Below, piece by piece: positions 61,934 through 64,000 of a stretch of 64,000 nucleotides of DNA. Made by a program: the position numbers and the translations under genes. The notes under the pieces were generated by a model. The model ran no database searches and was not told the origin of the DNA. It saw nothing but the letters and a program-made list of their open reading frames with translations. The stretch is from positions 62,001-126,000 of the forward strand of contig NZ_RJJQ01000017.1 of the NCBI RefSeq assembly GCF_003724155.1. The letters run 5' to 3'. Position 1 is the stretch's first letter, and the number at the start of each line of letters is the position of its first letter. This DNA is from Flexivirga caeni. Lineage in GTDB: Bacteria > Actinomycetota > Actinomycetes > Actinomycetales > Dermatophilaceae.

Positions 61934-62545
61934 TCAGCGTGGGATGAGCGCCACGCCGATCGCGGCGAACAGTCCACCGGCGGCGCGGTCGATCGTGCGC
62001 TGCACTCGGCGGTATGCCGTGACGACGGGTCGCGAACCCGCACACCAGCTCACAACCGCGAACCACGTCATCGCCATGATGAGCATGACGCCGAGGACAC
62101 CGGCCCGCACCGCGACCCCTTCGTGACGCGGCATCAGCGTCGCGAAGAGCGCGCCGAAGAAGACCAGAGCCTTTGGGTTGGCCAGATTGGTGAAAACCCC
62201 CAGCCGCCAGTACTTTCCGGCCCGCGGAGGTTCTGGCACTGCTTCCGCAGCTGCCTTGCGGGTAGACCAGAGGATGTGCACGCCATACCCGATCAGCAGT
62301 AGCGCACCAAATGTGCGCACCACGAGGTAGAGGTGCTCGTAGCGCGCCAGCAGAGCGCTGAGCCCGCACATGGCCAGCGTCGCCCAGCAGGCGATGCCGC
62401 ATACGACACCGCAGCCGACCCGCAGGCCGGCGCGACGGCCGTGCGACGCCGAAGTCCTCAGCACCGCAAGGAAATCCGGACCTGGACTGGCTACGGCTAC
62501 CAGCCAGGCCGCGAGCAAGGGAAGAACAGCGAGCATCTGGATCAT
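61934..62545 (-). CDS. LysE-family amino-acid/small-molecule exporter
   Basis: 203 aa with about six transmembrane segments. N-terminal LysE signature AVASPGPDFLAVLRTS and the later FTNLANPKALVFFGAL. The ATG overlaps the stop of the XRE-cupin gene (ATGA), so they are co-translated, and the regulator probably controls this exporter. Likely substrates are amino acids such as homoserine, threonine or leucine; not resolvable here. Confidence 0.93.
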   Translation of the reverse strand: MIQMLAVLPLLAAWLVAVASPGPDFLAVLRTSASHGRRAGLRVGCGVVCGIACWATLAMCGLSALLARYEHLYLVVRTFGALLLIGYGVHILWSTRKAAAEAVPEPPRAGKYWRLGVFTNLANPKALVFFGALFATLMPRHEGVAVRAGVLGVMLIMAMTWFAVVSWCAGSRPVVTAYRRVQRTIDRAAGGLFAAIGVALIPR

Positions 62546-63099
62546 CCGATCAGTGGCGAAGCGAGCACGACCGTGACGTCGGCCGCCTCGGAGGTCGTGC
62601 GGTAGGAGTGCGCGACGTCGCCCGCAAACGCAAGTAGGTCGCCGGCGCCGAGTTCGACCTGCTCGCCGGACGGCCCGGCGGACAACCTGCCCGCGGCGAC
62701 CATCAGCTGCTCCAGCGTGCCGGGTGCATGCGGCACCCCGTCGAACCCGCTGTGAGCGGGAAGGCGCAGTCGCCAGATCTCGACCTGGTGGCCTCCGCTC
62801 ACGCGGCGCAGCAGCTCACGATGCGGCCCGGACTCGTCGCCGTCGGTCGCCCGCACCACCTGCACCGCACCCTGATCGCGTTGTACCAACAGGTCGGTCA
62901 ACGGCACGGCCAGCGCCACAGCGACCGCCTCAAGGGTGTCGATCGTGGGGTTGGATCGCCCTGACTCCAGGCCGGACAGCGTCGCCTTGGCGAGGCCGGC
63001 GCGCCGGGAAAGTTCGGCCGCCGACATACCGCGTTGCTCGCGGCGCAGCCGGATCTGCCGACCGATGGCGGCTGCGAGGGAGGAGCAGGCGAGCGACAT
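62542..63099 (-). CDS. XRE-family regulator with C-terminal cupin
   Basis: 185 aa. HTH 8-65 (IGRQIRLRREQRGMSAAELS, AGLAKATLSGLESGRSNPTI) and a cupin domain about 105-185 (APGTLEQLMVAAGRLSAGPS). This domain order is typical of regulators of amino-acid or polyamine export; the cupin binds the ligand. Directly coupled to the LysE gene. No strong ribosome site and no clear operator seen upstream. Confidence 0.92.
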   Translation of the reverse strand: MSLACSSLAAAIGRQIRLRREQRGMSAAELSRRAGLAKATLSGLESGRSNPTIDTLEAVAVALAVPLTDLLVQRDQGAVQVVRATDGDESGPHRELLRRVSGGHQVEIWRLRLPAHSGFDGVPHAPGTLEQLMVAAGRLSAGPSGEQVELGAGDLLAFAGDVAHSYRTTSEAADVTVVLASPLIG

Positions 63100-63170
63100 A
63101 CGTTCATTTTACCGAACAAATCGACCACTATGCAATATCGGTCCCTGTCCGCCGATGTCAGCGCCGCTCG

Positions 63171-63968
63171 CTACCGGACGCCGACGACGACATAGTCGTC
63201 GCCGTTCTCCCACACCGGGCCGACCTCCGCACAACCCGCATCCGCCAGCGCGACCTGTATGTCGCGTAGCGACGCCGCCTTCGACCCGTGCCGCTCGTGC
63301 GGGGATGGCAACCGGGCGTCCTCACGTCGGCGCACCAGTCCGGCGAGTTCGGGAGCTTCCTGCGCCGCATCCCACCATTGGACCCAGGTTTCGGCGTCCC
63401 GGCCCCCGGCGCGATCCGCCGCGCGCGCAGCGACGACGCGACGCAGCTCGTCCAGCCGGGGTGTGCGCTGTGGCTCGTAGAAGTGGTCGCCATCCACGAA
63501 AACACCACCGGATGCGAGGCTTCCGACCGCCTCGGCGATCATCGCCGCCAGATCGGTCATGTGCAGCCAATGCAGCGCGGTCGAACTGACGAATGCGTCA
63601 GGTGCCCGGCCCAGACCGAGCCGGTCGAGCCAACTCGGAACGCTGAGATCCGCCTGCACCACGCGGAAGGAATCGTCCCCGTATGCCGCTTCGGCCAGCC
63701 CGAGCAGTAGCGGATCCATGTCGACGCCGACCACCGTCGCCTGCGGCAACCGGGTCAGCAGCCGGTGGGCCAGCGAACCCGGCCCGACCCCGAGATCGAC
63801 CACCAGCGGGTCCGGCCGCCCCACCTCGCCGACGACGTCGACGATCACCGCGAAGCGTTCCTCACGGTTGACGAAAAAGGTTGCCTGCTGATCGTCCCAG
63901 CGCTTCAGCCAGCGCAGTGCCCTGCTGCGATCCAAGGTCTCCGGTGCGAATGCGTGTCGATGCGTCAT
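63171..63968 (-). CDS. Class I SAM-dependent methyltransferase
   Basis: 265 aa. SAM motif I VVDLGVGPGSLAHRLL, then VVGVDMDPLLLGLA and post-I ALHWLHMTDLAAMI, matching small-molecule methyltransferases of the TAM/UbiE-like group. The mid region (ETWVQWWDAAQEAPEL) is an insertion that probably forms the substrate cap. It stands alone at the right end of the window; the last 32 bases hold nothing recognisable. Confidence 0.88.
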   Translation of the reverse strand: MTHRHAFAPETLDRSRALRWLKRWDDQQATFFVNREERFAVIVDVVGEVGRPDPLVVDLGVGPGSLAHRLLTRLPQATVVGVDMDPLLLGLAEAAYGDDSFRVVQADLSVPSWLDRLGLGRAPDAFVSSTALHWLHMTDLAAMIAEAVGSLASGGVFVDGDHFYEPQRTPRLDELRRVVAARAADRAGGRDAETWVQWWDAAQEAPELAGLVRRREDARLPSPHERHGSKAASLRDIQVALADAGCAEVGPVWENGDDYVVVGVR

Positions 63969-64000
63969 ACGACGATCATGCTGGGCGCCTGGGCCGCGGG

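Overview
The window is a chromosomal segment of a high-GC Gram-positive bacterium. GC-rich codon use, the lexA / LysM-protein / nrdR gene order, DtxR-type iron boxes, an HtaA-domain haem receptor with hmuTUV and a haem oxygenase, and GPP34-family and S53-peptidase genes all point to an actinobacterium. I infer Micrococcales, perhaps near Dermacoccaceae or Intrasporangiaceae; the family level is a guess. There is no prophage, insertion sequence, CRISPR array, rRNA or tRNA that I could find, and no obvious defence island. Most genes are housekeeping or transport. The least ordinary material lies in the leaders and the intergenic DNA.

Layout. 0-5 kb: a carbohydrate ABC importer operon (LacI regulator, lipoprotein, two permeases, start of a membrane protein) with LacI-type operators. 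5-8 kb: a patch with an intact VapBC-like pair, two wrecks of one DUF433/DUF5615 toxin-antitoxin module, a truncated MFS gene and a sulfurtransferase. 8-13 kb: nrdJ, nrdR, a LysM protein and lexA with NrdR and LexA boxes. 13-16 kb: sirtuin, GPP34 protein, LysR regulator. 16-20 kb: comEC, comEA, DegV. 20-25.5 kb: leuS with a leucine leader peptide and attenuator, rpsT, holA. 25.5-28.5 kb: purU, a winged-helix regulator and a divergent MFS gene. 28.5-31.7 kb: an iron-box-controlled siderophore permease/ATPase operon without a binding protein. 31.8-41 kb: dinG, a large GH63-like glycosidase, hflX, an RsmC-like methyltransferase, dapF, miaA. 41-44.5 kb: an acyltransferase-like protein and a secreted S53 peptidase. 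44.7-52 kb: haem acquisition (DUF2470 protein, haem oxygenase, hmuTUV, HtaA-domain surface protein, sortase). 52-56 kb: methyltransferase, a small ORF, rtcB, and trpS with a tryptophan leader peptide and attenuator. 56-64 kb: VOC protein, ArsR/MFS pair, miaB, membrane protein, FAD oxidase, XRE-cupin/LysE pair, methyltransferase.

How the parts work together. Iron: three or four DtxR-like boxes sit upstream of the siderophore permease operon, the haem oxygenase and the divergent HtaA/sortase promoters. One iron-responsive repressor could therefore coordinate haem capture at the wall (HtaA), import (HmuTUV), haem cleavage (oxygenase) and siderophore import. DNA stress and precursors: LexA and NrdR sites sit next to their own genes. 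Translation: leuS and trpS each follow a short peptide rich in the cognate codon and mutually exclusive hairpins, so both appear to be controlled by ribosome-mediated attenuation.

Repeats. Four families of short intergenic repeats occur. One is a 51-52 bp tandem unit with the core CTCGACCGTCG. Another is a hairpin element with arms GAGnGGACCCC. A third is a GAAGT/ACTTC hairpin found in the siderophore operon and inside the 3' end of hflX. The fourth is a GAGCGAGCGCAGCGAGCGA word that forms the N-terminus of one permease. The pentamer GTATG/CATAC is also clearly over-represented across the window.
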